Notes: generated from the letters alone by a model not told the origin. 64,000 bases of DNA from an uncultured Porphyromonadaceae bacterium (GCA_947175205.1 CAMWLS010000001.1:1-64000); one strand, 5' to 3'. Shown: positions 45,585 through 57,255, counted from the stretch's first letter. Made by a program: numbers and translations.

Positions 45585-46529
45585 TTATTTAAACAGGTAC
45601 TGAGAAGATATGGACTGGTATGAGTGTACACGGCGGATTGTGTCAGCAAACAGGCGCGCAACAGAAAGAATGGTACACTTCTTACATTCCTTGTTGTAAG
45701 GGATGGAATTGGTGAATATCATTTCAGTTATAGAGCTGTTCTCAACGCGTTCAGTGGCGGGATCGCTCATAATGGCGTGTGATGCCAGGGCGCGTACGCT
45801 TTTAGCACCATTAGCTTTCATAAGGTCAGCAGCCTTGGTTATGGTACCGGCGGTGTCCACCATGTCATCTATGAGGATAACATTCTTGTCCTTTACCTCA
45901 CCAATAACAGTCATGTTGGCTACAACGTTAGCTTTAGCACGCTGTTTGTGACACAGAACCAGAGGTACATCAAGATATTTGGCGTAGCTGTTGGCACGCT
46001 TGGCACCGCCCACGTCTGGAGTTGCAATCACCAGATCCTCAAGATTCAAAGACTGGATGTAAGGGATGAAGACAGATGATGCGTACAGGTGGTCAACAGG
46101 AATATTGAAAAAGCCCTGAATCTGGTCAGCATGCAGGTCCATGGTGATGACACGGTCAACACCGGCTGTGGTGAGCAGGTCAGAAACTAATTTTGCGGCA
46201 ATGGAAACGCGGGGTTTATCCTTACGGTCCTGGCGCGCCCAACCGAAATATGGCATTACTGCAATAACTGATTTTGCAGATGCACGTTTTGCAGCATCAA
46301 TCATCAGGAGGAGCTCCATGAGATTGTCAGAGTTAGGAAAGGTGGACTGTACAAGGTAAACCTCACAGCCGCGGATAGATTCTTCAAAACATACTTCAAA
46401 CTCGCCGTCAGCAAAGTGTTCAATTTTCATCTTGCCGAGTTCTACGCCCAGTTCTTTGCAAATTTCCTTGGCCATATACTCAGACTTGGTGCCGGCAAAA
46501 ATTTTGATAGGTGGAAGTGAAGTGTCCAT
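45585..46529 (-). CDS. prs: Ribose-phosphate pyrophosphokinase
   Basis: IKIFAGTKSEYMAKEICKELG, DLHADQIQGFFNIPVDHL, VILIDDMVDTAGTI; true start MDTSLPPIK at 46529. Confidence 0.95.
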   Translation of the reverse strand: MDTSLPPIKIFAGTKSEYMAKEICKELGVELGKMKIEHFADGEFEVCFEESIRGCEVYLVQSTFPNSDNLMELLLMIDAAKRASAKSVIAVMPYFGWARQDRKDKPRVSIAAKLVSDLLTTAGVDRVITMDLHADQIQGFFNIPVDHLYASSVFIPYIQSLNLEDLVIATPDVGGAKRANSYAKYLDVPLVLCHKQRAKANVVANMTVIGEVKDKNVILIDDMVDTAGTITKAADLMKANGAKSVRALASHAIMSDPATERVENSSITEMIFTNSIPYNKECKKCTILSVARLFADTIRRVHSYQSISSQYLFK

Positions 46530-46560
46530 TTTAATTAAAATATGATTGGTATAAAAGTGA

Positions 46561-48276
46561 TTATTTCTTTTTTGAAGTTGATGCTTTTCTTCTGGGTGCC
46601 GGCTTAAGTTTCCATGCCACGGCACCATGTGCCGGGACGGTGGTATCAAAAGGTACATCAGGATTGAAAACAATATTCTTTTTTTCTCCGCTCAGTAACT
46701 CCACAGCCGAGTATTTTCCGGGAGCTATTTCAAGGACATTGAATGCGTGTTCCGGAATGTTGACGGAGGTATTGACGGGGGTATCATCAAAATTAGCTAC
46801 TACCAGTATGGTCTCATTGTCAGCTTTTCTGAGAAATGAGTACTGTCTGTGCGGATTTAATGTGTGGTTAAGGTAATTCACATACATGAGGTCAAAGAAT
46901 TTGCCCTCACGCAGTGCTTTCTCTTTGTTTGTTAATGTGAGAATCAGACGGTATGTGTCTTGTAGCTTCTTTGCGGCATATGGAATCTGTCCGTCAGCAG
47001 TTCCGTGATTGAGCCACTTGCGGATGGAGGGAACTGACCAGTAGTCAAAGATGGTGGTACGTCCGTCCGGGCCACTGAAGCCTTCAGCATCAGTACCTTT
47101 TTCACCTAATTCCTGTCCGGCATATATCATGGTTGCTCCAGTATTGAGGAAAGAGGCAACCACCATGGAGGCAATGGCGCGGTTAGGGTCTGATGCATAC
47201 TGCGGAGATGCAAAGCGCTGCTCATCATGATTCTCAAGGAAATTAAGCATGTACGGGCCAATACCTTCCACTGTCTGCCAGCATGAAGTGAGGCGGGCAG
47301 CGGATATGTTATGACATTCTATGCCTCTGAGGGTATCGTAGAGGTTAACTTTATCGTACAGATAGTCAAAGCCGGCCTCTATATATGGTCTGTAAAGAGA
47401 TACATCATAAATCTCCGCTATGAAGATAATATTGGGCCATTGCGATTTAATGTTCTTTATGGCCCAGCTCCAGAATTCCAGAGGCACCATATGCGCCATG
47501 TCACAGCGGAAGCCGTCTATACCTTTTGATGCCCAATATCTGAGGATGTGGAGCATCTTGAACCAGGTGTCAGGAATGGGATCAAAGTGACGTGAGCCAT
47601 CACCATAATCCACACCGTAATTTAGTTTTACTGTCTCATACCAGTCATTGACGCTTGGAAAGGCAGTAAAGCAGTCATTGCCGGTGGCACGTGCCGGGAA
47701 CTCAACATAAGCATCTTCCCCGCTTCCCAGATTCACTCCAACGGGAGAGAACTGCTGTCTGGGTATATAATAGAAGTTATTATAGGGGGCAAAGAACATA
47801 TCGCTGTCATCGTGAGCCCCCAGGTCTTCTATGCCTGCCGGGCGCACGTCAGAGTGGTACTCGCGTGCCACATGGTTGGGTACAAAGTCAATTATGACCT
47901 TGAGTTTGGCCTTGTGGGTGCGTTTAACCAGATCTTCAAATTCCTTCATGCGGTCTGGCACGCTGACGGCTAGATCCGGGTCAATATCATAGTAATCAGT
48001 AATAGCATACGGACTGCCGGCTTTCCCTTTTACTATGTGCGGGTTATGACGGCGTATACCATAGCGGGTGTAGTCAGCGTCATGTGCATGCTCAATTACA
48101 CCGGTGTACCATACATGTGTGGCACCAAGACGCCTGATTTCTCCTAAAATCGTAGGGTTAATATCATTCAGCTTTCCTGAACCATTCTGGAGAATGGAAC
48201 CGTTGGGGACGGGATTCTCGTTATAGTTTGTAAACAGACGGGGGAGGAGCTGATAAATAACCGGGCGCACGTTCAT
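46561..48276 (-). CDS. GH13 alpha-amylase family protein (cytoplasmic, no signal peptide seen)
   Basis: DFVPNHVARE, GIDGFRCDMAHMVP, IFIAEIYD, FLENHDEQRFAS. Confidence 0.93.
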   Translation of the reverse strand: MNVRPVIYQLLPRLFTNYNENPVPNGSILQNGSGKLNDINPTILGEIRRLGATHVWYTGVIEHAHDADYTRYGIRRHNPHIVKGKAGSPYAITDYYDIDPDLAVSVPDRMKEFEDLVKRTHKAKLKVIIDFVPNHVAREYHSDVRPAGIEDLGAHDDSDMFFAPYNNFYYIPRQQFSPVGVNLGSGEDAYVEFPARATGNDCFTAFPSVNDWYETVKLNYGVDYGDGSRHFDPIPDTWFKMLHILRYWASKGIDGFRCDMAHMVPLEFWSWAIKNIKSQWPNIIFIAEIYDVSLYRPYIEAGFDYLYDKVNLYDTLRGIECHNISAARLTSCWQTVEGIGPYMLNFLENHDEQRFASPQYASDPNRAIASMVVASFLNTGATMIYAGQELGEKGTDAEGFSGPDGRTTIFDYWSVPSIRKWLNHGTADGQIPYAAKKLQDTYRLILTLTNKEKALREGKFFDLMYVNYLNHTLNPHRQYSFLRKADNETILVVANFDDTPVNTSVNIPEHAFNVLEIAPGKYSAVELLSGEKKNIVFNPDVPFDTTVPAHGAVAWKLKPAPRRKASTSKKK

Positions 48277-49154
48277 ATAGAGATTTTTTTAATATTCTTT
48301 ATGGTGTCAATAGTGGGGCTTGTTTTCCACAGACCCGCATCCTTGAGTGCTTTTCTTGTATGAATGTAGCCGCTTACAAAGACTGGAGTAATGTTTTTGA
48401 GGTCAAAGACTTTGTAATGGGCAAGCTCAGGAGTTATAACTGAGACATCACATAACTGCATGTCATCATTCTGATTAGCCTTGAGCATGAGGTTATATGC
48501 TCTCATGGCCACGTCCATAAGTGAAGTGGGGTCAATCTCCGTTCCGGGATGGAGAGGACTTACGTTAATGCCTATCAGCAGGTCACACTTGTCTCTTATT
48601 ATCCATGCGGGATGATTGCGTAACACGCCTCCGTCCACGTAATAAGAGCCTTCTATTTCCACCGGCTTAAAAATTATGGGGATGGAACATGATGCTATCA
48701 TGCGCGGTCCTATCTCTCCTGTATGAAACTCCGCCGGGACACCGGTGGTCAAGTCAGTAACACCAATGTAAGTCTCCAGAGGCAAGTCCTCAAGGTTTTT
48801 ATATTTCTTGCCTAAGTTCTTTACTATGAACTTTTTAAACTTGTCAGGTGAGAAGAGACCTCCTTTGCCTAATTTAAACTTGGCAAAGTCAGAGAATCCG
48901 GCGTTATAAAATAAGAGTGGAATATCCTTGGGTGACATGCCTGAGGCGTAAAGCACGGCAATAACGGAGCCGGCGCTTACTCCTGCCACGACATCCGGCT
49001 TAAGTCCGGCCTCCTCAATGGCCATCAAGGCTCCGGCATGCGCAAATCCGCGTGCACCGCCACCACTCATGGCCACTCCCACTCTTATACGCCTGCCGTT
49101 GCTGTCAGCTACACGGTCAGTGTTAACTTGCGGGTTCTCAGTCTTTTCATTCAT
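48273..49154 (-). CDS. Patatin-like phospholipase family protein
   Basis: VGVAMSGGGARGFAHAGALMAIEEAGLKPDVVAGVSAGS and DGGVLRN; likely start at 49154. Confidence 0.93.
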   Translation of the reverse strand: MNEKTENPQVNTDRVADSNGRRIRVGVAMSGGGARGFAHAGALMAIEEAGLKPDVVAGVSAGSVIAVLYASGMSPKDIPLLFYNAGFSDFAKFKLGKGGLFSPDKFKKFIVKNLGKKYKNLEDLPLETYIGVTDLTTGVPAEFHTGEIGPRMIASCSIPIIFKPVEIEGSYYVDGGVLRNHPAWIIRDKCDLLIGINVSPLHPGTEIDPTSLMDVAMRAYNLMLKANQNDDMQLCDVSVITPELAHYKVFDLKNITPVFVSGYIHTRKALKDAGLWKTSPTIDTIKNIKKISI

Positions 49155-49307
49155 ATTTAAATGCGTTTTAAGGCAGGACCTATTGCTTGTGAGTGCAAAT
49201 TTATGAAATAATACTGAAATATGGGAGAAAATTTGTAATTTTGCGCGGATTAATTTAAGCCGATAATATAGGCGGCTTCCTTTAACATTCATATCAATTT
49301 CAAAACA

Positions 49308-51995
49308 ATGAACGAGTTAGCCCCCAAATACAATCCCTCAGAAGTAGAGGAAAAATGGTATGATTACTGGATGGAGCATAAGCTTTTCCGTTCAGTGCCG
49401 GACGCGCGTGAACCTTACACCATAGTGATACCGCCGCCAAATGTGACAGGCGTGCTTCATATGGGCCACATGCTGAATAATACTATCCAGGATATTCTTG
49501 TAAGACGTGCGCGCATGCAGGGCAAGAATGCACTGTGGGTTCCCGGAACAGATCATGCTTCAATCTCTACAGAGACTAAGGTGATTGCCAAGCTTGCTGC
49601 GGAAGGTATCAAGAAAACAGATATCTCACGAGAGGAATTTCTTAAGCATGCATGGGAGTGGACAAATAAGTACGGTGGCATCATCCTGAAGCAGTTGCGT
49701 AAACTGGGTGCGTCATGTGACTGGGACCGCACCGCCTTCACAATGGATGAACAGCGCAGCAAGAGTGTGATAAAGGTTTTCTGTGACCTCTATGACAAGG
49801 GGTTGATTTACCGTGGTCTCAGAATGGTTAACTGGGACCCCGAGAACCGTACGGCCATAAGTGATGATGAGGTAAATTATGTTCAGGAAAACTCAAAGCT
49901 TTATTATCTGAGATATTACCTGCCTGAAAGAAGTGTAGTTTCAGAAGAGGGCGAGGGACAGGTTATCCATAAAGATGCTGAGGGCCGTTATTACGCCGTT
50001 GTGGCCACAACGCGTCCTGAAACCATAATGGGTGACACAGCCATGTGTATTAATCCCAAGGATCCCAAAAACACTTGGCTTAAGGGTAAAACGGTAATTG
50101 TGCCGCTGGTTAACAGAGAGATTCCCGTGATTGAGGACCGATATGTGGAAACAGATTTCGGAACCGGTTGTCTTAAGGTCACCCCTGCCCATGATAAGAA
50201 TGACTTCATGCTGGGAAAGAATCATAATCTTGAGACCATAGATATCTTTAATGAGGACGGAACTGTATCAGACAATTCTCCCTTGTATAAAGGGATGGAC
50301 CGCTTTGAGGTTCGCAAAAAGATTTCAGAGGACCTAACAGCTGCCGGATTAATGGAGAAGGTGGAGGATTATGTGAATAATGTAGGTCTTTCTGAACGTA
50401 CCAAGGTGCCCATTGAGCCGCGTCTTTCTCTGCAGTGGTTTGTGGACATGAAGCACATGGCAGGTATCTCTCTTTCTCCGGTGATGGATGATATAATCCG
50501 TTTTGTGCCTGAGAAGTATAAGAATACTTACCGCATATGGCTTGAGAATATCCAGGACTGGTGTATCAGCCGTCAGCTCTGGTGGGGACACCGTATTCCG
50601 GCATATTATTATGAGGATAAAAACGGGGAGCAGCGTATTGCAGTTGCGCCTACAGCTGAGGAGGCTCTGGAACGGGCACGAAAGGAAAGTGATAATCCGG
50701 CTCTTACAAAGGAAGATCTGCGTCAGGACCCGGACGCGCTGGATACCTGGTTCAGCTCATGGCTGTGGCCCATTACACTGTTTGACGGTATAAATAATCC
50801 GGGTAATGAGGAAATAAAGTATTATTATCCCACTGCCACGCTTGTGACAGCCCCTGACATTATTTTCTTCTGGGTTGCGCGCATGATAATGGCGGGCTAT
50901 GAGTTTATGGGTGAGAGGCCTTTTGACAATGTATATTTCACCGGTATAGTGCGTGATAATCTGGGTCGTAAAATGTCCAAGATGCTTGGAAATTCACCGG
51001 ACCCTCTGGACTTGATTGCCACATACGGCGCAGATGCTGTACGTATGGGTCTGATGCTTGCCGCTCCGGCCGGAAGTGACATAATGTATGATGACAAGCT
51101 GGTGGAGCAGGGACGCAATTTCTGTAATAAGATATGGAACTCGTTCCGTCTGGTAAAGGGCTGGCAAGTTGACAGCAAAGCAGAGCAGCCGGAGGTGTCA
51201 GCACTGGCTGCGCGCTGGTTTGAGCATAAGCTGTCTGCCGCTACCGCAGAGATTAATGACTTGTTCAGCAAGTTCCGCTTAAATGAGGCTCTTATGACGG
51301 TTTACCGTCTGTTTACAGACGATTTCTCCGCGTGGTATCTTGAAATGGTTAAACCGGGCTATCAGATGCCGGTGGATGCAAAGACATATGAACGCACTCT
51401 GAAACTGTTTGATGCGCTTTTGCGTCTGCTGCACCCATTCATGCCCTTTATTACAGAAGAGCTGTGGCAGCATCTTACTGAGCGCCGTGAAGGCGAATCT
51501 ATAATGTATGCCGCCATGCCGGTATCCTCTGAGGTTGACACTCAGTTGCTGGAAACCGTGGAGCAGGCTAAGGAAGTTATAGCCGGAATCCGTGGTGTAA
51601 GGGCCAGGAAGAATATTGCCCCCAAGGAAGTGCTGACACTTAATGTAGTGGGTACTCATCCGGTAGAGACTCTGTCAATGCTCAAGAAGCTTGCTAATCT
51701 GGATGCGGTAAATGAGAATTGCGAGTCTGATGCTGCGGCAGCCTCTTTCCTTGTGGGTGTGACTGAGTATAATGTTCCTCTGGCCAATGCAATTGATGTT
51801 GAGGCTGAACGTGCACGTATAAACAAGGAAATAGACCACCTGAAAGGATTCAAGGCTTCTGTGCTTAAAAAGCTTTCTAATGAGCGTTTTGTTAATAATG
51901 CTCCTGAGGCTGTGGTGGCTCTTGAAAGACAGAAGTTATCTGATGCTGATTCTAAGCTGGCTTCACTGGAAGCTTCACTGAAGGCACTTTCATAG
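49308..51995 (+). CDS. valS: Valyl-tRNA synthetase
   Basis: [18 protein letters not shown] (HIGH), [14 protein letters not shown] (KMSKS), C-terminal coiled coil, 895 aa. Confidence 0.97.
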   Translation: MNELAPKYNPSEVEEKWYDYWMEHKLFRSVPDAREPYTIVIPPPNVTGVLHMGHMLNNTIQDILVRRARMQGKNALWVPGTDHASISTETKVIAKLAAEGIKKTDISREEFLKHAWEWTNKYGGIILKQLRKLGASCDWDRTAFTMDEQRSKSVIKVFCDLYDKGLIYRGLRMVNWDPENRTAISDDEVNYVQENSKLYYLRYYLPERSVVSEEGEGQVIHKDAEGRYYAVVATTRPETIMGDTAMCINPKDPKNTWLKGKTVIVPLVNREIPVIEDRYVETDFGTGCLKVTPAHDKNDFMLGKNHNLETIDIFNEDGTVSDNSPLYKGMDRFEVRKKISEDLTAAGLMEKVEDYVNNVGLSERTKVPIEPRLSLQWFVDMKHMAGISLSPVMDDIIRFVPEKYKNTYRIWLENIQDWCISRQLWWGHRIPAYYYEDKNGEQRIAVAPTAEEALERARKESDNPALTKEDLRQDPDALDTWFSSWLWPITLFDGINNPGNEEIKYYYPTATLVTAPDIIFFWVARMIMAGYEFMGERPFDNVYFTGIVRDNLGRKMSKMLGNSPDPLDLIATYGADAVRMGLMLAAPAGSDIMYDDKLVEQGRNFCNKIWNSFRLVKGWQVDSKAEQPEVSALAARWFEHKLSAATAEINDLFSKFRLNEALMTVYRLFTDDFSAWYLEMVKPGYQMPVDAKTYERTLKLFDALLRLLHPFMPFITEELWQHLTERREGESIMYAAMPVSSEVDTQLLETVEQAKEVIAGIRGVRARKNIAPKEVLTLNVVGTHPVETLSMLKKLANLDAVNENCESDAAAASFLVGVTEYNVPLANAIDVEAERARINKEIDHLKGFKASVLKKLSNERFVNNAPEAVVALERQKLSDADSKLASLEASLKALS

Positions 51996-52062
51996 GCTAT
52001 AGCCCTTTTTTTGAGGAAAGCCTTACATCTGTATAATAAAGACAGATACTTTTATAATATAA

Positions 52063-52102
52063 CCGTGGCCGCTGACTTCTTACTGTTTGTCAGCGGCCAC
52101 GG
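52063..52102. terminator. Bidirectional hairpin between valS and GYF-TM2 gene
   Basis: CCGTGGCCGCTGAC ... GTCAGCGGCCACGG 14-bp perfect stem between convergent genes. Confidence 0.75.
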
Positions 52103-52130
52103 CTATTTCTACGTTAAGTGAACGTTACTC

Positions 52131-52595
52131 TTAGAACAGAGGGAATGTGTTGGGGTTGTCCACAAATTTCTGCTGAAACTGTTCAGGGGTCATGGTAAGT
52201 ATGAGTATACCCTGAATGAAAGTCACAACAGACCATAGGCCGCAGGTTACAATACTCAGGAGAATACAGAGTATACCGGCAACGCCTTTATTCAGATAGA
52301 AGTACTGAATTCCTATACCGCCCAGAAGCAAGGCCAGAATCCCCGCAGTATTCTTGTCTTTCATGCCGGGATTATAGCTACCATTGTTATATGCCGGAGT
52401 GCCGCTTCCGGGTGCAACGGGGCCTCCTGATTCTCTGATGAAGTCCATAAGTTCAGGAATCTTGAATGCCTCAACCCAGCCGGGAAGACCTTCGTGCCAA
52501 ACTTTAGACTGAGGATTGAGCCCATAGCTGAGTAACTGTTCCTTACTGATTGGGCCAATCTGCTGGCCGGAATAGATGATATACCATTCTGTCAT
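52131..52595 (-). CDS. GYF domain + TM2 domain protein
   Basis: WYIIYSGQQIGPISKEQLLSYGLNPQSKVWHEGLPGW (GYF_2); KNTAGILALLLGGIGIQYFYLNKGVAGILCILL (TM2). Confidence 0.88.
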   Translation of the reverse strand: MTEWYIIYSGQQIGPISKEQLLSYGLNPQSKVWHEGLPGWVEAFKIPELMDFIRESGGPVAPGSGTPAYNNGSYNPGMKDKNTAGILALLLGGIGIQYFYLNKGVAGILCILLSIVTCGLWSVVTFIQGILILTMTPEQFQQKFVDNPNTFPLF

Positions 52596-52627
52596 AATTG
52601 AAAGGATTTAAGGGGTTATATCTGTGT

Positions 52628-52816
52628 TTAATCTTCTACAAGAGAAATGGGTTGATAATTTATTGAATCTGCGTTTATTACGTTTGTGTCAATTTTATTA
52701 ACTGCACCTTTATCTGGTTTGCAGTCATGCAGAGACATCATGAGGCCTATTACAGCGGTCAGAAGGCATAGGTAAACGGTAAGCCGCCCTGTTATGAGTT
52801 TGTCTGTACGTGCCAT
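52628..52816 (-). CDS. Small membrane protein (62 aa), unknown function
   Basis: MARTDKLITGRLTVYLCLLTAVIGLMMSLHDCKPDKGAVNKIDTN...; starts 1 nt after the porin-like stop on the same strand. Confidence 0.55.
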   Translation of the reverse strand: MARTDKLITGRLTVYLCLLTAVIGLMMSLHDCKPDKGAVNKIDTNVINADSINYQPISLVED

Positions 52817-52817
52817 T

Positions 52818-54866
52818 TTAGTTTGCAAAATCAACAGAGACGCCAATCTGCAGCCGCCTTGGATTAAGAGGATAGTCAACTACTGAGAAGTAATTATTTC
52901 CGGTAAGCCCCTGGTTTACGTGTGACAGCATGACATAGAAACGCGCTTTGCTGAGTTTCATATTGGCATAAACGTTCATGAACGGGTAGTTACCAAGTTT
53001 AACATCATGCTGGGTGGCAAAACTGGCTGTGGCCGGCTGGTATTTGGGGGCATAATACTTAGTGTAATAGTCACAGTCAATACCAAACTGAACAAAGAGT
53101 GTTGCAACGCGGAACTTAAGATACAGATTAGAGTAAATGGCAAGGGCGGGTAGGGGCAGGATATCCTGATTAGTGGATGCCTGATATGTTACGCGGTTAT
53201 CCCAATGCAGTATGCCGGCCTTAAGATTCTGAAATGCGCTTAGCGTAAGAACCTGAACATTTCCGTTATACTGCGCAGGGAGGAATGAACTGTTAAAATA
53301 AGTGAGATTCTGAATGTTTTCCACGCGAGCGTTAAGGACGGTCCCTGAGCGAGGATAGGCTACAGATCCACCAACATGATATCGCCTGGTCATGTTGAAG
53401 TCGTTATCCCAGATGAAGTGATTGGAAATGTATTTTCTCAGAAGATATGGAACGCGGGTATTATCAAATCCGCCATGGACCTGCACATAAAGGCTGTCAT
53501 TTTCTCTGCGCATGGGTACCTGCACATCCACGTTGCCGTTAAGGTTAACTTCTCCGGCAGCCTCACCAAGAATACCAAACTGTGCGGTTGCGGCATAATG
53601 GAGCAGGGAGCCGTGTTGCTTGGTAAGCTGGCCTCCCACGCGCAGAAGGTTCTGCGTAGTCTTATGGCTGATGGAATTATCTGCCACCGGAAATGGGTCT
53701 AATTCCCAGTCTGGACTGAAGCGGTCAAGTGTATCAGCGGTCTGTGTGTAGCGCCTGATTTCGTGAGTGACATATCCGGCAAGACCGAATTTGGCATAGC
53801 GGTTGAAGCCCTCCAGAAGTGAAATACCCACTGTGTTCCGCACACTCCAGTATCTGGTTTTGTCATTAGTGCCTTCAGGATTAAGATAAGTGTGTTCAAA
53901 GAACTTTGATGCCTCTGTCACATTATCATCCCTGAAGTTATGACGCCCACGATTATATTCCATGGTCCAGATAACAGATGTTACCGGGATGTATGTGCGA
54001 TAGATGACGCTGTCACGCGGAATCTCAAATCCGTTCTCATCTAACTCAGGCCGGCCTTTAGGAGCACCAACAGAATCTGTATGCCAGTATCCTATTTTGT
54101 ACCTGTGGTTCATGTAAAACTGAGTTCCGGTGACACGGGTGTGAGCGGCGTTAAGATTAGTGGGTATGGATTTAGGATTTACCTTGGTAACACCACCCTG
54201 GACTTCTGCGGGGTCTGTGATATAACGGATGTCTGTTATACCGCCATTTTCTTTGTTAAGGGAATTATAATGCGTGAAGTATCCCTGAAACTCATACCTG
54301 TCCCCAATGTATGAGCCAGAGGCGCCCCATATGAGATTTTTATCAGCCTGATTATTATAACAGCCTTTGGAATAAATATAATCCAGGAGGGCACCGACCT
54401 GGGCTTTCTTGTTTATATTCCCTGAAAAAATGGCGTTAAGACGTTCCTGGGCGTTATCGCGACCTCCGGCAGTATTATAAGACAGCAGCGTCATGGGGCG
54501 TCTGCTGTTATAAAACCGCGCGGTCATCTCAGAAGGCAGCCAGGGGTAGAGAGCATCTCTGAAGAAAAAGTCAGATGGCTCCGGCCTCTTATAATGTATC
54601 ATATTGAGACCTTCCGCGCCGTAGTTACCCGTTGTGGCATATGCGTCACTAATATCAGATGGTACAAAGCGCTGAGCATAGTTCTCATACATTGTATCCA
54701 CCACGGCTTCTTCCCGCAAGCCCAAAGGCGGTATGAGCTTCCATGCCACGGGCGGCGGAAACTCTATGGGCTTCTGCGCTGATTTGGCGCCGCTATGCGT
54801 GCTCTGCGCGGCAGCTGATGCCACGCAGCAGAGAGAGAATAGCAGTATTAGAGACCCCTTATTCAT
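52818..54866 (-). CDS. Putative outer-membrane porin / beta-barrel protein
   Basis: Signal peptide MNKGSLILLFSLCCVASAAAQ; alternating aromatic beta-strand pattern; matches Bacteroidota putative porin style; start at 54866 preferred. Confidence 0.75.
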   Translation of the reverse strand: MNKGSLILLFSLCCVASAAAQSTHSGAKSAQKPIEFPPPVAWKLIPPLGLREEAVVDTMYENYAQRFVPSDISDAYATTGNYGAEGLNMIHYKRPEPSDFFFRDALYPWLPSEMTARFYNSRRPMTLLSYNTAGGRDNAQERLNAIFSGNINKKAQVGALLDYIYSKGCYNNQADKNLIWGASGSYIGDRYEFQGYFTHYNSLNKENGGITDIRYITDPAEVQGGVTKVNPKSIPTNLNAAHTRVTGTQFYMNHRYKIGYWHTDSVGAPKGRPELDENGFEIPRDSVIYRTYIPVTSVIWTMEYNRGRHNFRDDNVTEASKFFEHTYLNPEGTNDKTRYWSVRNTVGISLLEGFNRYAKFGLAGYVTHEIRRYTQTADTLDRFSPDWELDPFPVADNSISHKTTQNLLRVGGQLTKQHGSLLHYAATAQFGILGEAAGEVNLNGNVDVQVPMRRENDSLYVQVHGGFDNTRVPYLLRKYISNHFIWDNDFNMTRRYHVGGSVAYPRSGTVLNARVENIQNLTYFNSSFLPAQYNGNVQVLTLSAFQNLKAGILHWDNRVTYQASTNQDILPLPALAIYSNLYLKFRVATLFVQFGIDCDYYTKYYAPKYQPATASFATQHDVKLGNYPFMNVYANMKLSKARFYVMLSHVNQGLTGNNYFSVVDYPLNPRRLQIGVSVDFAN

Positions 54867-55641
54867 TAGAGTATGATTCAAACCCTTTAAATCCTGCATT
54901 GTTAAGGAAGTCTGCAAACGCAACTGAGAACGGGTCAGAGGTCTTACCCGGATAGCGGATATCAGTAAACACCTGAGCCAGAGTTTCCTTGTTATTATCT
55001 TTTATAAACTGCTGTGAGTCAGGTCTGCTTTCCTTTTCCTTGTACAGAGCACAGATTTCTGAATCAGTATAATGACGGTATGAGGAATGATGCACAACGG
55101 CTTCTGCCGGGAGCCTTCCGGCATCAGTCTGTGTCAGCTCAGCCGGATAACCTACGGTTACTGTGAGTACGGGAATCACGCCTTCCGGAAGATTAAGGCT
55201 CTTTGCAATAGGGGCTGCGTTATATGTGGTGGTGCCAAGATAGCAGGTTCCTAATCCGTTAAGTTCAGCCAATGTGCAGAATTGCTGGGCAAATATTGTG
55301 GCGTCAAAGAATGAGGCCAGCAGGCTCTGTAAATTCCTGAAGTCCGGTTTAGCGTTACTGACAGCACACCAGCGTTCAAATCTGTATACATCTGCGCAGA
55401 AAGTAATTACAGCCTGAGCAGTGTGCAGACATGGCTGATTGAAATGGTAAGGAGCTAAAAGTTCAATCTCATTACGCTCACGGGTCACAACGGCGGTACA
55501 AAGCTGCATATTCCCTGTGGTGGGAGCATGAGAGGCCGCCTTAAGGAGTGAGTCAAGGTCAGCCGTGCTGAGAGTGCGGTCTGAATATGAACGCACTGTG
55601 GTACGCTGTGAAAAGAGATCCAGGTATTTCATAACTGACAT
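54859..55641 (-). CDS. Nitroreductase family protein
   Basis: LFSQRTTVRSYSDRTLSTADLDSLLKAASHAPTTGNMQ; GLGTCYLGTT; VTVGYPAE. Confidence 0.92.
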   Translation of the reverse strand: MSVMKYLDLFSQRTTVRSYSDRTLSTADLDSLLKAASHAPTTGNMQLCTAVVTRERNEIELLAPYHFNQPCLHTAQAVITFCADVYRFERWCAVSNAKPDFRNLQSLLASFFDATIFAQQFCTLAELNGLGTCYLGTTTYNAAPIAKSLNLPEGVIPVLTVTVGYPAELTQTDAGRLPAEAVVHHSSYRHYTDSEICALYKEKESRPDSQQFIKDNNKETLAQVFTDIRYPGKTSDPFSVAFADFLNNAGFKGFESYSNE

Positions 55642-55730
55642 ATTTAGGGGTCAAAGATAAGAATTTTATCTCAGAAATGTGTGAACGTGGATTTAATTTT
55701 AGAGTATGATGCAGCTTTTAGAGATTTAAT

Positions 55731-55761
55731 TTTGTGAGAAAGATAAAAAACAGTAATTTCG
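55731..55761 (+). promoter_or_regulatory. Bacteroidota-type promoter for udk
   Basis: TTTG (55731-55734)-N19-TAATTTCG (55754-55761). Confidence 0.6.
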
Positions 55762-55784
55762 CAAATATTAAACAGTAAGCAGTT

Positions 55785-56402
55785 ATGATAATAATAGGCA
55801 TAGCCGGTGGTACCGGTTCAGGAAAGACCACAGTGGTCAATAAGATAATAAACAGCCTTCCTGCCGGTGAGGTGGCTGTACTTCCGCAGGACTCATATTA
55901 TAAGGACTCAAGTCATGTACCGGTGGAGGAGAGGTCAAAAATTAACTTTGATGAACCTGATGCCATAGAATGGCCGTTGCTGGTAAAACATCTTAAGGCT
56001 CTTAAGGCCGGACAGAGCATAGAAATGCCCACATATTCATACCTGACATGCACCAGACAGCCTGAGACAGTACACGTTGAGCCACGTGATGTGGTAATTG
56101 TGGAAGGTATTCTGGTCCTGAATGATGCTGTACTGAGGAATATGATGGATGTGCGTGTTTTTGTTGATGCGGATGCGGATGACCGTCTTATCCGTGTGAT
56201 TGCGCGTGACTGCATAGAAAGAGGGCGTACCCCCCAGATGGTCATAGACCGTTATGAAGGTGTGCTGAAGCCCATGCACTGTCAGTATATAGAACCGTCT
56301 AAGAGATTTGCAGATCTGATAGTTCCCCAGGGTGGCAGCAATACTGTGGCCATAGGATTACTAACTGACTATATTGAAAGCCGTCTTCGCCGTGGAAAAT
56401 GA
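55785..56402 (+). CDS. udk: Uridine kinase
   Basis: [48 protein letters not shown], 205 aa. Confidence 0.95.
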   Translation: MIIIGIAGGTGSGKTTVVNKIINSLPAGEVAVLPQDSYYKDSSHVPVEERSKINFDEPDAIEWPLLVKHLKALKAGQSIEMPTYSYLTCTRQPETVHVEPRDVVIVEGILVLNDAVLRNMMDVRVFVDADADDRLIRVIARDCIERGRTPQMVIDRYEGVLKPMHCQYIEPSKRFADLIVPQGGSNTVAIGLLTDYIESRLRRGK

Positions 56403-57255
56403 AATAGTCAAGGATCTGGACCGGACTCTTGAGCAAATGCATAATCAGGAGGTACAGGCTGAAATAAGGGAGAACGTATCGGAAGATTGTCCTGAAGAAA
56501 ATCCCGTGCCGGAGGAAACAGTACTGCGCACAGATAATCTTGTGAAGAAGTACGGCTCCCGTACGGTGGTAAATCATGTGAGCATAGATGTTAAACAGGG
56601 AGAGATTGTAGGACTTCTCGGGCCCAACGGTGCGGGAAAGACAACAACATTCTATATGACCACGGGGCTTGTACAACCCAATGAGGGGCGTATTTTTTTG
56701 AACGACCTTGACATTACACGTTTCCCTGTGTATAAACGCGCACAGAACGGTATAGGATATCTTGCACAGGAGCCGTCTGTATTCCGCAAATTGAGCGTGG
56801 AAGACAACATCCGTGCCGTGCTCCAGATGACTAATAAACCTAAGGAGTATCAGAAAGAGAAACTGGAGAGTCTGATAAGCGAATTCCGCCTGCAGAAGGT
56901 CCGTAAGAATCTGGGTGACCGTCTTTCAGGTGGTGAACGCCGCCGTACGGAAATAGCCCGCTGTCTGGCTATTGATCCCAAGTTCATAATGCTGGATGAA
57001 CCTTTTGCCGGTGTTGACCCTATTGCAGTGGAAGACATTCAGGAGATTGTTTATCGTCTTAAAGAGAAGAATATAGGTATCCTTATTACTGACCACAATG
57101 CGCCGGAGACCTTAAGTATCACAGACAGAGCTTACCTGCTGTTTGAAGGAAGAATTCTTTTCCAGGGAACATCAGAGGAGCTTGCTGGGAATCCTGTGGT
57201 ACGTGAGAAATATCTTGGTCGCGGATTTATCTTCCGCCGAAAACAATTCAACTGA
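56374..57255 (+). CDS. lptB: LptB-like ABC transporter ATP-binding protein (LPS export), with acidic N-terminal extension
   Basis: [67 protein letters not shown] at 56374 or ATG at 56437 as start. Confidence 0.92.
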   Translation: MKAVFAVENEIVKDLDRTLEQMHNQEVQAEIRENVSEDCPEENPVPEETVLRTDNLVKKYGSRTVVNHVSIDVKQGEIVGLLGPNGAGKTTTFYMTTGLVQPNEGRIFLNDLDITRFPVYKRAQNGIGYLAQEPSVFRKLSVEDNIRAVLQMTNKPKEYQKEKLESLISEFRLQKVRKNLGDRLSGGERRRTEIARCLAIDPKFIMLDEPFAGVDPIAVEDIQEIVYRLKEKNIGILITDHNAPETLSITDRAYLLFEGRILFQGTSEELAGNPVVREKYLGRGFIFRRKQFN

